Shown: one piece after another, positions 16,814 through 25,390 of the stretch
Layout: the number at the start of each line of letters is the position of its first letter
How positions within the stretch are numbered: the stretch's first letter is position 1
Assembly (NCBI RefSeq): GCF_015056685.1
Contig: NZ_SVFW01000034.1
Coordinates: 1 to 44,032 of the forward strand
Reading direction: 5' to 3'
Source of the DNA: Butyrivibrio sp.
GTDB lineage: Bacteria; Bacillota; Clostridia; Lachnospirales; Lachnospiraceae
DNA length: 44,032 nucleotides
The notes under the pieces: model-generated
Seen by the model: the letters and a program-made list of their open reading frames with translations, nothing else
What the model was told of the DNA's origin: nothing
Databases searched by the model: none
Position numbers and translations under genes: made by a program

Positions 16814-18925
16814 ATGCTTAAAGACCTGGCAAAGAGTGCTCTGATCAAAAGGAGTGTAACTAAATATAACAAAACAGTTAATGCTAAGTCTTCGGCCTAT
16901 GACAAGTGGCAGAAAGCCATAGAAAAAGAGCCTGTTGTTAAAGCAGATGCGCCTGTTATCATGGAGACTTTGGAGACAGGAGAGGTTGTGCCTCACAAAA
17001 AGCCTGAGCCTAAGGTGAAGGTTATTGCCTATTCCAAGGTCTGGGAAGTCTCTGATGTGAAGGGCGATGAGAATACCATCTACATTTTTGCAAGTAGCAG
17101 AGGAAAGCTTACAAAAAGGGCTCAAGAGGTCATTCAGCAGTACTTTATTGCTCATCCGGAGCACAATGTAGTTTACGGAGATGAGGATGAAATGGGAAGT
17201 GGTGGCAAGTACATCCATCCATATTTCAAGCCGGACTGGTCTCCGGACTCTTATTTAAATGCTTTCTATATTGGCAGCTTTTTTGCCTGCCGTTCAGAAA
17301 CCATGCATGCTGCAGCTACAGAATACGACAACGCAGTCAGGATGCTTGGTGGCGTTTCCAACAAAAAGAATTCACCGGAACAGGTTGGTCTTGAGGCATC
17401 TTTATTATCAGCAGATGTCCTCTTTTGTATGCTTGCAATACATGAGAGAGCCTTTGCAAAAAGAACCGGAATGGAGCTTCCAATCGGTCATATAAGAGAG
17501 GTTTTATTCCACAGAAGCGCTGAGCAGGAGGTCTTTTACGGAAGGTCATTCCACAATTCAAGGCATATGCTCTTAAAGCCTGCTACAGTCAGCATTATCA
17601 TTCCGTCAAAGGACCATCCGGAGATACTGCAGCAGTGTCTTAATTCCATTATTGAGACCACCGGTGATGAGAATATCAAATATGAGATCGTGATAATTGA
17701 TAACGGTTCCTCTGCTGCAAACAGGGTTAAGTACGGCGTATACTGCAGCCGCGCGCCTAGAAAGAACGGACTTACCAATATCAATTACATTTATAAGCTT
17801 CAGGAGTTTAATTTCTCCGCTATGTGCAATCAGGGCGTGAGGAATTCAACAGGGGAGTATCTTCTTTTCCTAAATGATGATATTGAGGCTAAAAAAGAGG
17901 GCTGGCTTCGCGAGATGCTCTCCCAGGCCCAGCTTGGCCATGTGGGAGCAGTGGGTGCTAAGCTCATTTACCCTGATACGGACCTTATCCAGCACGCTGG
18001 AATTGCCAATGTAAGGAGAGGTCCTGTCCACAAGCTTCAGAAGATGCACGATGGCAAGAACCATTATTTTGGCTACAACAGAGGTGTTCACAACAACATC
18101 GGTGTTACTGCGGCATGTCTTTTGATAAGCAGGAAAAAATATAATGACATCGGAGGTTTCCCTGAGGAGCTGAAGGTGGCCTTTAATGATGTGGATTTCT
18201 GTTACTCTGTGATAGAGGCTGGTTACTACAATGTCTGCTGTAATCATATTTACCTGTATCATCATGAGTCCCTGACCAGGGGAATTGATAATCTGGACCC
18301 TAAAAAGATGGAGAGACTTGGCCGTGAGGGAGATACCCTTATGAGACGCCATTCTCATCTTTATAATTTCGACCCGTTTTATAGTCCCCATCTTACTGAG
18401 GATGAGACTATTTCGGCCATCATTCCAAAGGAGGATTACACTCCTGTTGAGGACATCCCTTACAGCCGCATCTCTGTTCATGAAAAGGGAATCAAGGGCG
18501 CAAGGGAAGATCAGTGCTTAAGGATTGGCTGCGAGTACAACGGTACTCTGGACAACTGGCTCTACGGCGTAACTGCTGAGGGGAATGATGAAGGCTATTA
18601 TTTAAAGGGCTATAGCTTTGTTATCGGATCTGATAATGCTATTTTCGAAAAGCAGCTGCTGCTGCGCCTTGTGGAGAGACATGAGGATGGAGCGGGCCCT
18701 GCTGACAGGAAGGTTTATGCTGTGCCATTTTATACCTGGTACAGGCCGGACATCCGGATAAGGCTTCAGGATCAGGTCAATGTGGACCTGACAGGCTATA
18801 AGGTAAAGATCAGAAAAGGCGATCTTGAGCCCGGGTATTACCAGATCGGCATGCTTGCTGTTGATAAGACAAGCAGGCTAAAGCTTGTAAACTGGGTGCC
18901 AAATATCCTTAATGTCAAGGAATAA
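16814..18925 (+). CDS. Tandem GT2 glycosyltransferase, first domain lacking its donor-binding half
   Basis: 703 residues. A basic amphipathic N-terminus (MLKDLAKSALIKRSVTKYNK) may bind the membrane. Residues about 88-250 match only the second half of a GT2 domain: YGDEDE (121-126), KPDWSPD (139-145) and YIGSFF, but the usual first strand with V-x-I-I-P-x-Y-N and the following D-x-S and DDD blocks are missing. A complete GT2 domain starts near 258 (TVSIIIPSKDHP), with IIDNGSS, LFLNDDIEA and FNDVDFCY. A beta-rich domain of about 150 residues ends the protein. So probably only the second domain is active. The gene lies 10 bases after the methyltransferase-kinase and belongs to a family of three related genes here. 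Likely transfers a hexose or rhamnose to the growing polymer (inference). The ribosome binding site (AAAGGGG) is unusually close to the ATG. Confidence 0.85.
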   Translation: MLKDLAKSALIKRSVTKYNKTVNAKSSAYDKWQKAIEKEPVVKADAPVIMETLETGEVVPHKKPEPKVKVIAYSKVWEVSDVKGDENTIYIFASSRGKLTKRAQEVIQQYFIAHPEHNVVYGDEDEMGSGGKYIHPYFKPDWSPDSYLNAFYIGSFFACRSETMHAAATEYDNAVRMLGGVSNKKNSPEQVGLEASLLSADVLFCMLAIHERAFAKRTGMELPIGHIREVLFHRSAEQEVFYGRSFHNSRHMLLKPATVSIIIPSKDHPEILQQCLNSIIETTGDENIKYEIVIIDNGSSAANRVKYGVYCSRAPRKNGLTNINYIYKLQEFNFSAMCNQGVRNSTGEYLLFLNDDIEAKKEGWLREMLSQAQLGHVGAVGAKLIYPDTDLIQHAGIANVRRGPVHKLQKMHDGKNHYFGYNRGVHNNIGVTAACLLISRKKYNDIGGFPEELKVAFNDVDFCYSVIEAGYYNVCCNHIYLYHHESLTRGIDNLDPKKMERLGREGDTLMRRHSHLYNFDPFYSPHLTEDETISAIIPKEDYTPVEDIPYSRISVHEKGIKGAREDQCLRIGCEYNGTLDNWLYGVTAEGNDEGYYLKGYSFVIGSDNAIFEKQLLLRLVERHEDGAGPADRKVYAVPFYTWYRPDIRIRLQDQVNVDLTGYKVKIRKGDLEPGYYQIGMLAVDKTSRLKLVNWVPNILNVKE

Positions 18926-18953
18926 ATGGATATACAGAATTTAGGAGTAGTAG

Positions 18954-21026
18954 ATGAGCGAAATTGACTATAAGTCTGCATATGAAAAAGAGAAACTAAA
19001 AAGTGCAGAGCTGGCCAGCAGAATAGCTGAACTTGAAGATAAGAACCAGGAGCTTCAGTTCAAGCTGGACAGGATAAAGAATAATCCTATATGGAAGGCT
19101 TCAACACCTGCGCGAAATACCATGCACTGGGTGATCAGACAAAGAGACCGTATCAGAAACCAGGGCTCTTTAAAGGGAGTCATTGCCAAGATAAAGTACA
19201 AGCAGATTGAGAAAAAGGCCATGACTCACTACGGAACAGAGAGCTTTCCAAGTGAGGAGACAAGGAGAGAGCAGGAAAATACTAAGTTTGAATATGAACC
19301 TTTGATTTCAATCCTGGTTCCTTTGTATAACACTCCGGAGAAGTTTTTAAGAGACATGGTTGAGTCAGTTCTGGCTCAGACCTACTCTAATTGGCAGCTT
19401 TGTCTTGCTGATGGTTCTGATGCTGAACACATAGAACTTGTTTCAAGGATCGTTAAGGAGTATCAGGATAAAGACGCTCAGCAAAATGCCGGTGATGCAG
19501 CTGGCAAGAGATTAAAAAGCAGGATTAGCTACATGAAGCTTGAGAAGAATGAGGGTATTTCAGGAAATACCAATCACTGTCTTGAGCTGGCTGAAGGTGA
19601 ATATATAGGTCTTTTTGACCATGACGATATTCTTCATCCTGAGGTCCTTTACTGGTATGTAAAGGCAATCAATGAGGAAAAGGCAGATTATCTCTACTGT
19701 GATGAGACCACCTTTAAGGGCGACGACATCAACAAGATGATAACCATGCACTTTAAGCCTGATTATGCAATCGATAATTTAAGAGCTAACAACTATATCT
19801 GTCATTTCAGTGTATTTAAAAGAACTCTTTTGGACGGAACAGAGCTCTTTAGAACAAAGTTTGACGGAAGCCAGGACCATGACATGATCCTTCGCCTCAC
19901 AGACAGGGCTGAGCACATCGTTCATATTCCAAAGCTTTTGTATTACTGGAGGTCCCATGCCGGGTCAGTTGCATCAGATATCAATGCAAAACCTTATGCT
20001 ATTGAGGCTGCAAAGGGTGCAGTTGCTGATCACTTAAGGCGACACGGCTATGACCATTTTAAGATCACAAGTACCAGAGCCTTTGAGACAATCTTTAAGA
20101 TTTCTTACGAAGTTGTGGGAACACCAAAGATAAGTATTGTGATTCCCAACTGTGAGCATGCTGAGGACCTTAAGAGATGTATTGATTCCATATATGAAAA
20201 GTCTGTTTACGACAATTACGAGATAATCGTTGTTGAGAACGGCAGCAAGGGTTCAGAAATAAAGGGCTATTATGAAGAACTTAAGAATGGCTCCTTAAAA
20301 GATATTGTGAAGGTGGTTGATTTCTACGAGAATGGGCTTCACTTAAATGCAGACGGCTCAAAGCCGGCATTTAACTATTCAGCAGTTGTAAACTACGGAG
20401 TTTCAAAGTCTACCGGTGAATATATAGTTCTTTTGAATAATGATACTCAGGTTATCACAGTCAACTGGATGGAAGAGCTCCTTATGTATGCCCAGAGAAG
20501 TGACGTTGGTGCGGTTGGTGCCAAGCTCTACTTCCCTGACAGAAAGATCCAGCACGCGGGCGTTGTATTAAAACTTGGTGCTCACAGAACTGCAGGTCAT
20601 TCACACTATGGACAGGCGGGTATGAATCTTGGATACATGGGACGCCTTTGCTATGCTCAGGACGTAAGCGCTGTTACAGGTGCATGCCTCATGGTTAGCA
20701 GGGCAAAATACGATGAGGTCGGCGGCTTTGACGAGGGCTTCCAGGTAAGTCTTAACGATGTAGACTTCTGCTTAAAGCTTCGCGACAAGGGCTATCTGAA
20801 CGTATTTACACCATTTGCAGAGCTGTTCCATTATGAATCCTTATCAAGAGGCCTTGACCTTGAAGGTGAAAACGCAAAGCGCTACGAGGCAGAGTCAGAG
20901 CACTTCAGGACTAAATGGAAAAAAGTTCTCGATAAGGGAGACCCTTACTACAATCCAAACTTCTCCCTTGACAGAAGTGATTTCAGCCTTAATGTAGAAG
21001 GGTATTCGAGCCTGAGAACACAGTAA
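18954..21026 (+). CDS. Tandem GT2 glycosyltransferase with N-terminal coiled coil, both domains complete
   Basis: 690 residues. Residues about 4-45 form a heptad-like coiled coil (ELASRIAELEDKNQELQ), followed by a basic segment. The first GT2 domain begins near residue 117 (ISILVPLYNTPEKF), with LADGSD, GLFDHDD and the YCDETTF variant of the usual YSDED. The second begins near 400 (ISIVIPNCEHAEDL), with VVENGS, LLNNDTQV and LNDVDFC. Such two-domain GT2 proteins can add two sugars or two linkages in alternation and often act as polymerases of rhamnan or mannan-like chains (family knowledge; substrate not determined). The coiled coil could be a contact site for the methyltransferase-kinase. AGGAG lies 6 bases before the ATG. 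Confidence 0.88.
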   Translation: MSEIDYKSAYEKEKLKSAELASRIAELEDKNQELQFKLDRIKNNPIWKASTPARNTMHWVIRQRDRIRNQGSLKGVIAKIKYKQIEKKAMTHYGTESFPSEETRREQENTKFEYEPLISILVPLYNTPEKFLRDMVESVLAQTYSNWQLCLADGSDAEHIELVSRIVKEYQDKDAQQNAGDAAGKRLKSRISYMKLEKNEGISGNTNHCLELAEGEYIGLFDHDDILHPEVLYWYVKAINEEKADYLYCDETTFKGDDINKMITMHFKPDYAIDNLRANNYICHFSVFKRTLLDGTELFRTKFDGSQDHDMILRLTDRAEHIVHIPKLLYYWRSHAGSVASDINAKPYAIEAAKGAVADHLRRHGYDHFKITSTRAFETIFKISYEVVGTPKISIVIPNCEHAEDLKRCIDSIYEKSVYDNYEIIVVENGSKGSEIKGYYEELKNGSLKDIVKVVDFYENGLHLNADGSKPAFNYSAVVNYGVSKSTGEYIVLLNNDTQVITVNWMEELLMYAQRSDVGAVGAKLYFPDRKIQHAGVVLKLGAHRTAGHSHYGQAGMNLGYMGRLCYAQDVSAVTGACLMVSRAKYDEVGGFDEGFQVSLNDVDFCLKLRDKGYLNVFTPFAELFHYESLSRGLDLEGENAKRYEAESEHFRTKWKKVLDKGDPYYNPNFSLDRSDFSLNVEGYSSLRTQ

Positions 21027-21037
21027 TCGACTTTATA

Positions 21038-21046
21038 TGCTATAAT
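21038..21046 (+). promoter_or_regulatory. Extended -10 promoter before the phosphohexomutase gene
   Basis: TGCTATAAT is an exact extended -10 element (TG-N-TATAAT). No good -35 hexamer lies 17 bases upstream, which is normal for this promoter type. It would give a leader of about 60 bases before the ATG at 21113 and an extra transcription start inside the glycopolymer locus. Confidence 0.5.
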
Positions 21047-21112
21047 ATTATAAGTGCTTCAGAATATTAAAATGTGGAAATAGAGTGTGATAAATACTAG
21101 GAGGAAAGAGAT

Positions 21113-22852
21113 ATGAGTAAAGCTACGGAACAGTTTGAGTATTGGCTTAACAATGATTATTTTGACCAGGAGACAAAGAATGAGCTCCTTGCCATCAGAA
21201 ACAATGCTGATGAGGTCGAAGATCGTTTCTATAGAGAACTTGAATTTGGTACTGGCGGACTTCGTGGAGTTATCGGAGCCGGCACAAACAGAATGAACAA
21301 ATACACTGTAAGAAAGGCTACACAGGGTCTTGCTAATTACATCAAAAAGCACGGCGGAGCTGATGCAGCAAAGAAGGGCGTTGCTATTTCCTATGACTGC
21401 AGAAAGTTTTCACCTGAGTTTGCAGAGGAGACAGCTCTTTGTCTTGCAGCAAACGGAATTAAGGCTTATGTGAGTGATATCCTTCGTCCTACACCAGAGC
21501 TTTCTTTTGCACTTAGAGAGTTTGGATGTATCGCAGGTGTAATGGTTACAGCTTCTCACAATCCACCTGAGTACAACGGATATAAGGTATACTGGGAGGA
21601 CGGCGCACAGATCACACCTCCTCACGATACAGGAATCATCAGTGAAGTTATGGCTATCACTGATTACAACGAAGTTAAGACAATGCCAAAGGAAGAGGCT
21701 GTTAAGGCAGGTCTTTACGAGTCATTTGGCGAAGAACTTGATGATAAGTACATGGTTGAGCTTAAGAAGCAGATCATTCATCAGGATGTTATCGATGAGA
21801 TGGCTGATAAGTTCACTATCGTTTACACACCATTCCACGGAACAGGTAATCTTCCTGTAAGAAGAGTTCTTAAGGAACTTGGATTTAAGAATGTGTTCGT
21901 AGTACCTGAGCAGGAGCTTCCAGATCCTGACTTCACAACACTTGATTATCCTAACCCTGAAGATCCTAAGGCATTTAAGCTTGCTCTTGAGCTTGCAAAA
22001 GAGAAGGATGCAGACATTGTCCTTGCAACTGACCCTGATGCAGACCGTCTTGGAATCTATGCAAAAGATACAAAGACAGGCGAGTATGTAGGATTTACAG
22101 GTAACATGTCAGGTATGCTCATCGGTGACTACATCTTAAGAGAGCGCACAAAGACAAACACAATGCCGGCTAACCCTGCATTTGTTACTACAATCGTTAC
22201 TACAAACATGGCTAAGGCTGTTGCTAAGAAATACGGCTGCCACTACATAGAAGTTCTTACAGGATTTAAGTACATCGGCGAGCAGATCAAGCTCTTTGAG
22301 CAGAACGGTCAGTCTTATAACTATGTATTTGGCCTTGAGGAATCCTATGGATGTCTCGCAGGAACACACGCAAGAGATAAGGACGCTGTTGTTGCAGTTA
22401 TGTGCCTCTGCGAGCTTGCTGCTTTCTACAAAAAGCAGGGCAAGAGCGTATGGGATGCTATGATCGATATGTACGAGGAGTACGGTTATTACAAAGAAGG
22501 CCAGTACTCAATCACAATGAAGGGCAAGGAAGGCGCAGAGCAGATCGCAGCACTTATGGATAAGCTCCGCAGCAATCCACCTAAGGAATTTGGTCAGTGG
22601 AAGGTTGAAGAGTTCAGAGACTACAAGACAGGCAAGACTCTGGATATGGCTACAGGCAAGGAAGGCGAGACAGGACTTCCTACATCAAATGTTCTTTACT
22701 TTGCACTTGATAACGATGCCTGGTGCTGTGCAAGACCTTCAGGCACAGAGCCTAAGATCAAGTTCTACATGGGTGTTAAGGGAAAAGACCTTGCTGATGC
22801 AGACAAACTTCAGGAAGAGCTTACAGCTGCAGTTAAGGCTGTAATTGGCTGA
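21113..22852 (+). CDS. pgcA: Alpha-D-phosphohexomutase (phosphoglucomutase/phosphomannomutase)
   Basis: Interconverts hexose 6-phosphate and hexose 1-phosphate and so feeds RfbA with glucose 1-phosphate. 579 residues, the size of the Gram-positive PgcA-type enzymes. All four signature blocks are visible: the phospho-serine loop TASHNPPEYNGYKVYW, the metal loop DPDADRLG, the sugar loop GLEESYG, and the phosphate-binding RPSGTEPK. ATG 21113 has AGGAGG 9 bases upstream and its own extended -10 promoter. The codon use is very regular, which suggests strong expression. Confidence 0.95.
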   Translation: MSKATEQFEYWLNNDYFDQETKNELLAIRNNADEVEDRFYRELEFGTGGLRGVIGAGTNRMNKYTVRKATQGLANYIKKHGGADAAKKGVAISYDCRKFSPEFAEETALCLAANGIKAYVSDILRPTPELSFALREFGCIAGVMVTASHNPPEYNGYKVYWEDGAQITPPHDTGIISEVMAITDYNEVKTMPKEEAVKAGLYESFGEELDDKYMVELKKQIIHQDVIDEMADKFTIVYTPFHGTGNLPVRRVLKELGFKNVFVVPEQELPDPDFTTLDYPNPEDPKAFKLALELAKEKDADIVLATDPDADRLGIYAKDTKTGEYVGFTGNMSGMLIGDYILRERTKTNTMPANPAFVTTIVTTNMAKAVAKKYGCHYIEVLTGFKYIGEQIKLFEQNGQSYNYVFGLEESYGCLAGTHARDKDAVVAVMCLCELAAFYKKQGKSVWDAMIDMYEEYGYYKEGQYSITMKGKEGAEQIAALMDKLRSNPPKEFGQWKVEEFRDYKTGKTLDMATGKEGETGLPTSNVLYFALDNDAWCCARPSGTEPKIKFYMGVKGKDLADADKLQEELTAAVKAVIG

Positions 22853-22854
22853 GA

Positions 22855-22922
22855 GCACTTGCCGAGGTCCTTTCGAGGCTAGTGCGAACGTGTTTTGGCG
22901 AGGCTTTAGCCGAGAGCAAAAC
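22855..22922 (+). other. Two adjacent hairpins after pgcA
   Basis: The first stem pairs GCACTTGCC (22855-22863) with GGCTAGTGC (22877-22885) with one mismatch. The second pairs GTTTTG (22892-22897) with CAAAAC (22917-22922) around GGCTTTAGCC. No T-run follows either. They start three bases after the pgcA stop and may attenuate or process the transcript between pgcA and the following glycosyltransferase gene. Confidence 0.4.
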
Positions 22923-22955
22923 TTCCTTATGAAGAAATTAGGAGAATGAATTCAC

Positions 22956-24407
22956 ATGGGCATAAAGAATGCGGCTAAAAAGACAATAGCATATGCAAAA
23001 CGCAATGGTGCTAGGGCTGCATTCTTTGCTGCCGTTGAGAGATTATCCGTAGGCAGGAAAGAAAAGTATACATATAATGAATTGTCAGAGGCTGTACTTA
23101 ATGAGCAGAAGCAGGAGTACAAGACTCTGGCTGAAACAGGAGGCGCTTTGCGGTTTAGCATTGTAGTGCCTCTTTTTAATACTCCGGAGAAATACCTTCG
23201 CCAGATGATAGATTCCGTAGTGGCTCAGACCTACGGCAATTGGGAGCTGGTTCTTGCAGATGCCTCACCCCTTGAATCTGACCTGGTAAAAGAGTATATG
23301 AAGGAAGATCCAAGGATAAAATATTATTACCTTGGTTCCAATGAAGGAATTTCAGAAAACACAAACAGAGGTATCGAGAAGGCTAAAGGGGATTATATAG
23401 GTCTTTTGGATCATGACGATCTCCTTACACCGGACGCATTATATGAAGTTTCAAGAGTTATCAGAAAGAGCATGTCAAGAAACCATCTGACACAGTTTCA
23501 GACATGTCCTATTAGGCTTATCTATTCTGATGAAGACAAGTTTGATGACCATAAGAACCTTTACTATGAGCATCATCAAAAGCCTTCATTTAATTTGGAT
23601 TATCTTTTGTCCAATAACTATATCTGCCATTTCACAGTAATGAGGGCTGATATAATAAAGAGACTTAAATTCAGGAAAAAGTACGATGGAGCTCAGGATT
23701 TTGACCTGGTTTTAAGGGCCTGCCTTGAGGCAACGCTGACAATGCCTATGGCTACTGATCAGATTGCCCATATTGATAAGGTTCTTTATCATTGGAGATG
23801 CCACAAGGGCTCCACAGCATCCAACCCTGCCAGCAAGATGTATGCCTATGAAGCAGGACAGATCGCTATAGGCGATGCTCTTAAGAATTTTGGAGTGGAG
23901 GCGGAGATTGCCCAGCTCCCTCACCTTGGCTTTTATCGTGCAGGTTATACGGGAGATATCTTTTCCCAGAGAAAAGACATTGGCTGTGTCGGCGGCAAGC
24001 TCATAAATAAAAAAGGCAGAGTCGCAGGCGGCATCTACAAAAAAGATGGAACCGCGATCTTCAAGGGCATGCCTTTTGGATACAGCGGCGGCCTTCAGCA
24101 TAAAGCTGTCGTGCAGCAGGACTGCTACGCAGTGGATATCAGGTGCATGGCACTTAGACCTGAGTTTGTAGAAGTCTTTAAGGATATTGCAGGCTTTGAC
24201 TATGTGGATACCTTTAGCGATTTGCAAGGGAACATGACTGATAAGTCTCATGATGATGTTCAGGTTGAGAGCAAAAGGGAATATCTTGATAATATCAACA
24301 GTCTGACCGAGGAAGAAATTCTTAAGATCAACTTGAAAATCGGGGAAGAGATGAAAAGACGTGGCCTAAGGGTTATGTGGGATCCTCAGGTCGTTAAGAA
24401 AATATAG
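22956..24407 (+). CDS. GT2 glycosyltransferase with degenerate second domain
   Basis: 483 residues. A basic amphipathic N-terminus (MGIKNAAKKTIAYAKRNG) is followed by a complete GT2 domain from about residue 66 (FSIVVPLFNTPEKY), with VLADASP, GLLDHDD, YSDEDKFDD and the end block DKVLYHWRCHKGSTAS. After it only the second half of another GT2 domain is left, from SQRKDIGCVGGKL near residue 335, similar to the DVGAVGAKL block of the gene at 18954. The second donor-binding half and its acidic motifs are missing, so only the first domain should be active. It mirrors the gene at 16814, where the first domain is damaged. GGAG lies 11 bases before ATG 22956. Confidence 0.85.
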   Translation: MGIKNAAKKTIAYAKRNGARAAFFAAVERLSVGRKEKYTYNELSEAVLNEQKQEYKTLAETGGALRFSIVVPLFNTPEKYLRQMIDSVVAQTYGNWELVLADASPLESDLVKEYMKEDPRIKYYYLGSNEGISENTNRGIEKAKGDYIGLLDHDDLLTPDALYEVSRVIRKSMSRNHLTQFQTCPIRLIYSDEDKFDDHKNLYYEHHQKPSFNLDYLLSNNYICHFTVMRADIIKRLKFRKKYDGAQDFDLVLRACLEATLTMPMATDQIAHIDKVLYHWRCHKGSTASNPASKMYAYEAGQIAIGDALKNFGVEAEIAQLPHLGFYRAGYTGDIFSQRKDIGCVGGKLINKKGRVAGGIYKKDGTAIFKGMPFGYSGGLQHKAVVQQDCYAVDIRCMALRPEFVEVFKDIAGFDYVDTFSDLQGNMTDKSHDDVQVESKREYLDNINSLTEEEILKINLKIGEEMKRRGLRVMWDPQVVKKI

Positions 24408-24418
24408 GGAAAGAGCTT

Positions 24419-25390
24419 ATGGAAAAAGTTTCGGTTATAATTCCCAATTACAATGGAAAAAAGTTTTTGACTGATTGCCTTGAAAGTCTGAAAAAGCAGA
24501 CTTTCAGGGATTTTAGAGTGCTTATTGTTGACAACGGTTCAACAGATGGAAGTCAGGATTTTATTAAGAATAACTATCCAAGGGTGACTTTGGTGGCGCT
24601 TCCTGAAAATACTGGCTTTGCCAATGCGGTTAATATCGGCATAAAATCCTGCGAGTCAGAGTATGTCTTTTTACTAAATGATGACACTGTCTGCTCGGAA
24701 GATGTCCTGGAAAGATTAGTAGCAACTATGGATAGGAAAAAGAAAATCTTCAGCGCTCAGGGCAAGATGCTTCAGTTTAAAGAGCCCCACCTTATCGATG
24801 ATGCGGGGGATCTTTACTGTGCTTTGGGATGGGCTTTTTCTCCGGGAAGAGACAAGGATAATAAGTATTTTTCAAGCATAGAACCTGTGACCAGCGCCTG
24901 CGCGGGAGCTGCAATTTACAGGAGAGAGTTGTTTGACGAAGTTGGACTTTTTGACCCGGCACATTTTTGCTATCTTGAGGATGTGGACCTTGGCTACAGG
25001 GCCAGATTAAAGGGATATATCAATGTCTGCGAGCCCAGGGCCATAGTTTATCATGCAGGAAGTGGCACAAGTGGTTCAAGATATAACAGATTTAAGGTTG
25101 AACTTACAGCGGGTAATAATTTATACTTTATCTATAAAAATATGCCTATCCTTCAGATAGTGATAAATCTGCCACTCATTCTGGCAGGTATATTGATAAA
25201 GCATATTTTTTATACAAAGAGGGGGCTTGGAGGAGCACATCTTAAGGGACTTGCCCTTGGCTTATCCAAGATTAGAGTTAATGCCGACAGAAAAGTGGCA
25301 TTTGGAAAAAAAGAAATCTTTAACAGTTTAAGGATGCAGCTGGAGCTGTGGATTAACTGTGCCAGGAAGTTTGGGGCTGTATTTCTATGA
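24419..25390 (+). CDS. GT2 glycosyltransferase, WbbL/rhamnosyltransferase-like
   Basis: 323 residues. The single GT2 domain begins at once (VSVIIPNYNGKKFL), with IVDNGSTDGS, ENTGFANAVNIG, FLLNDDT and the catalytic-region block CYLEDVDLGYR. A hydrophobic segment near 240-258 and a basic end suggest membrane association. The layout is that of WbbL-like enzymes that add L-rhamnose to a polyprenyl-linked first sugar. The gene overlaps the next one, an initiating glycosylphosphotransferase, by four bases (ATGA), so the two likely act in sequence on the lipid carrier (inference). GGGAAAGAG precedes the ATG. Confidence 0.85.
   Translation: MEKVSVIIPNYNGKKFLTDCLESLKKQTFRDFRVLIVDNGSTDGSQDFIKNNYPRVTLVALPENTGFANAVNIGIKSCESEYVFLLNDDTVCSEDVLERLVATMDRKKKIFSAQGKMLQFKEPHLIDDAGDLYCALGWAFSPGRDKDNKYFSSIEPVTSACAGAAIYRRELFDEVGLFDPAHFCYLEDVDLGYRARLKGYINVCEPRAIVYHAGSGTSGSRYNRFKVELTAGNNLYFIYKNMPILQIVINLPLILAGILIKHIFYTKRGLGGAHLKGLALGLSKIRVNADRKVAFGKKEIFNSLRMQLELWINCARKFGAVFL

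Noticed and set aside
16814..17570. Frameshift as the cause of the incomplete first GT2 domain
   Set aside because: No other frame upstream encodes the missing V-x-I-I-P block, and the N-terminus is a coherent basic helix with its own start, so it is a loss within the gene and not a recent frameshift.
17870..18481. 203-codon open frame on the minus strand
   Set aside because: It lies wholly inside the well-supported GT2 gene at 16814, has no recognisable domain and no good start signal.
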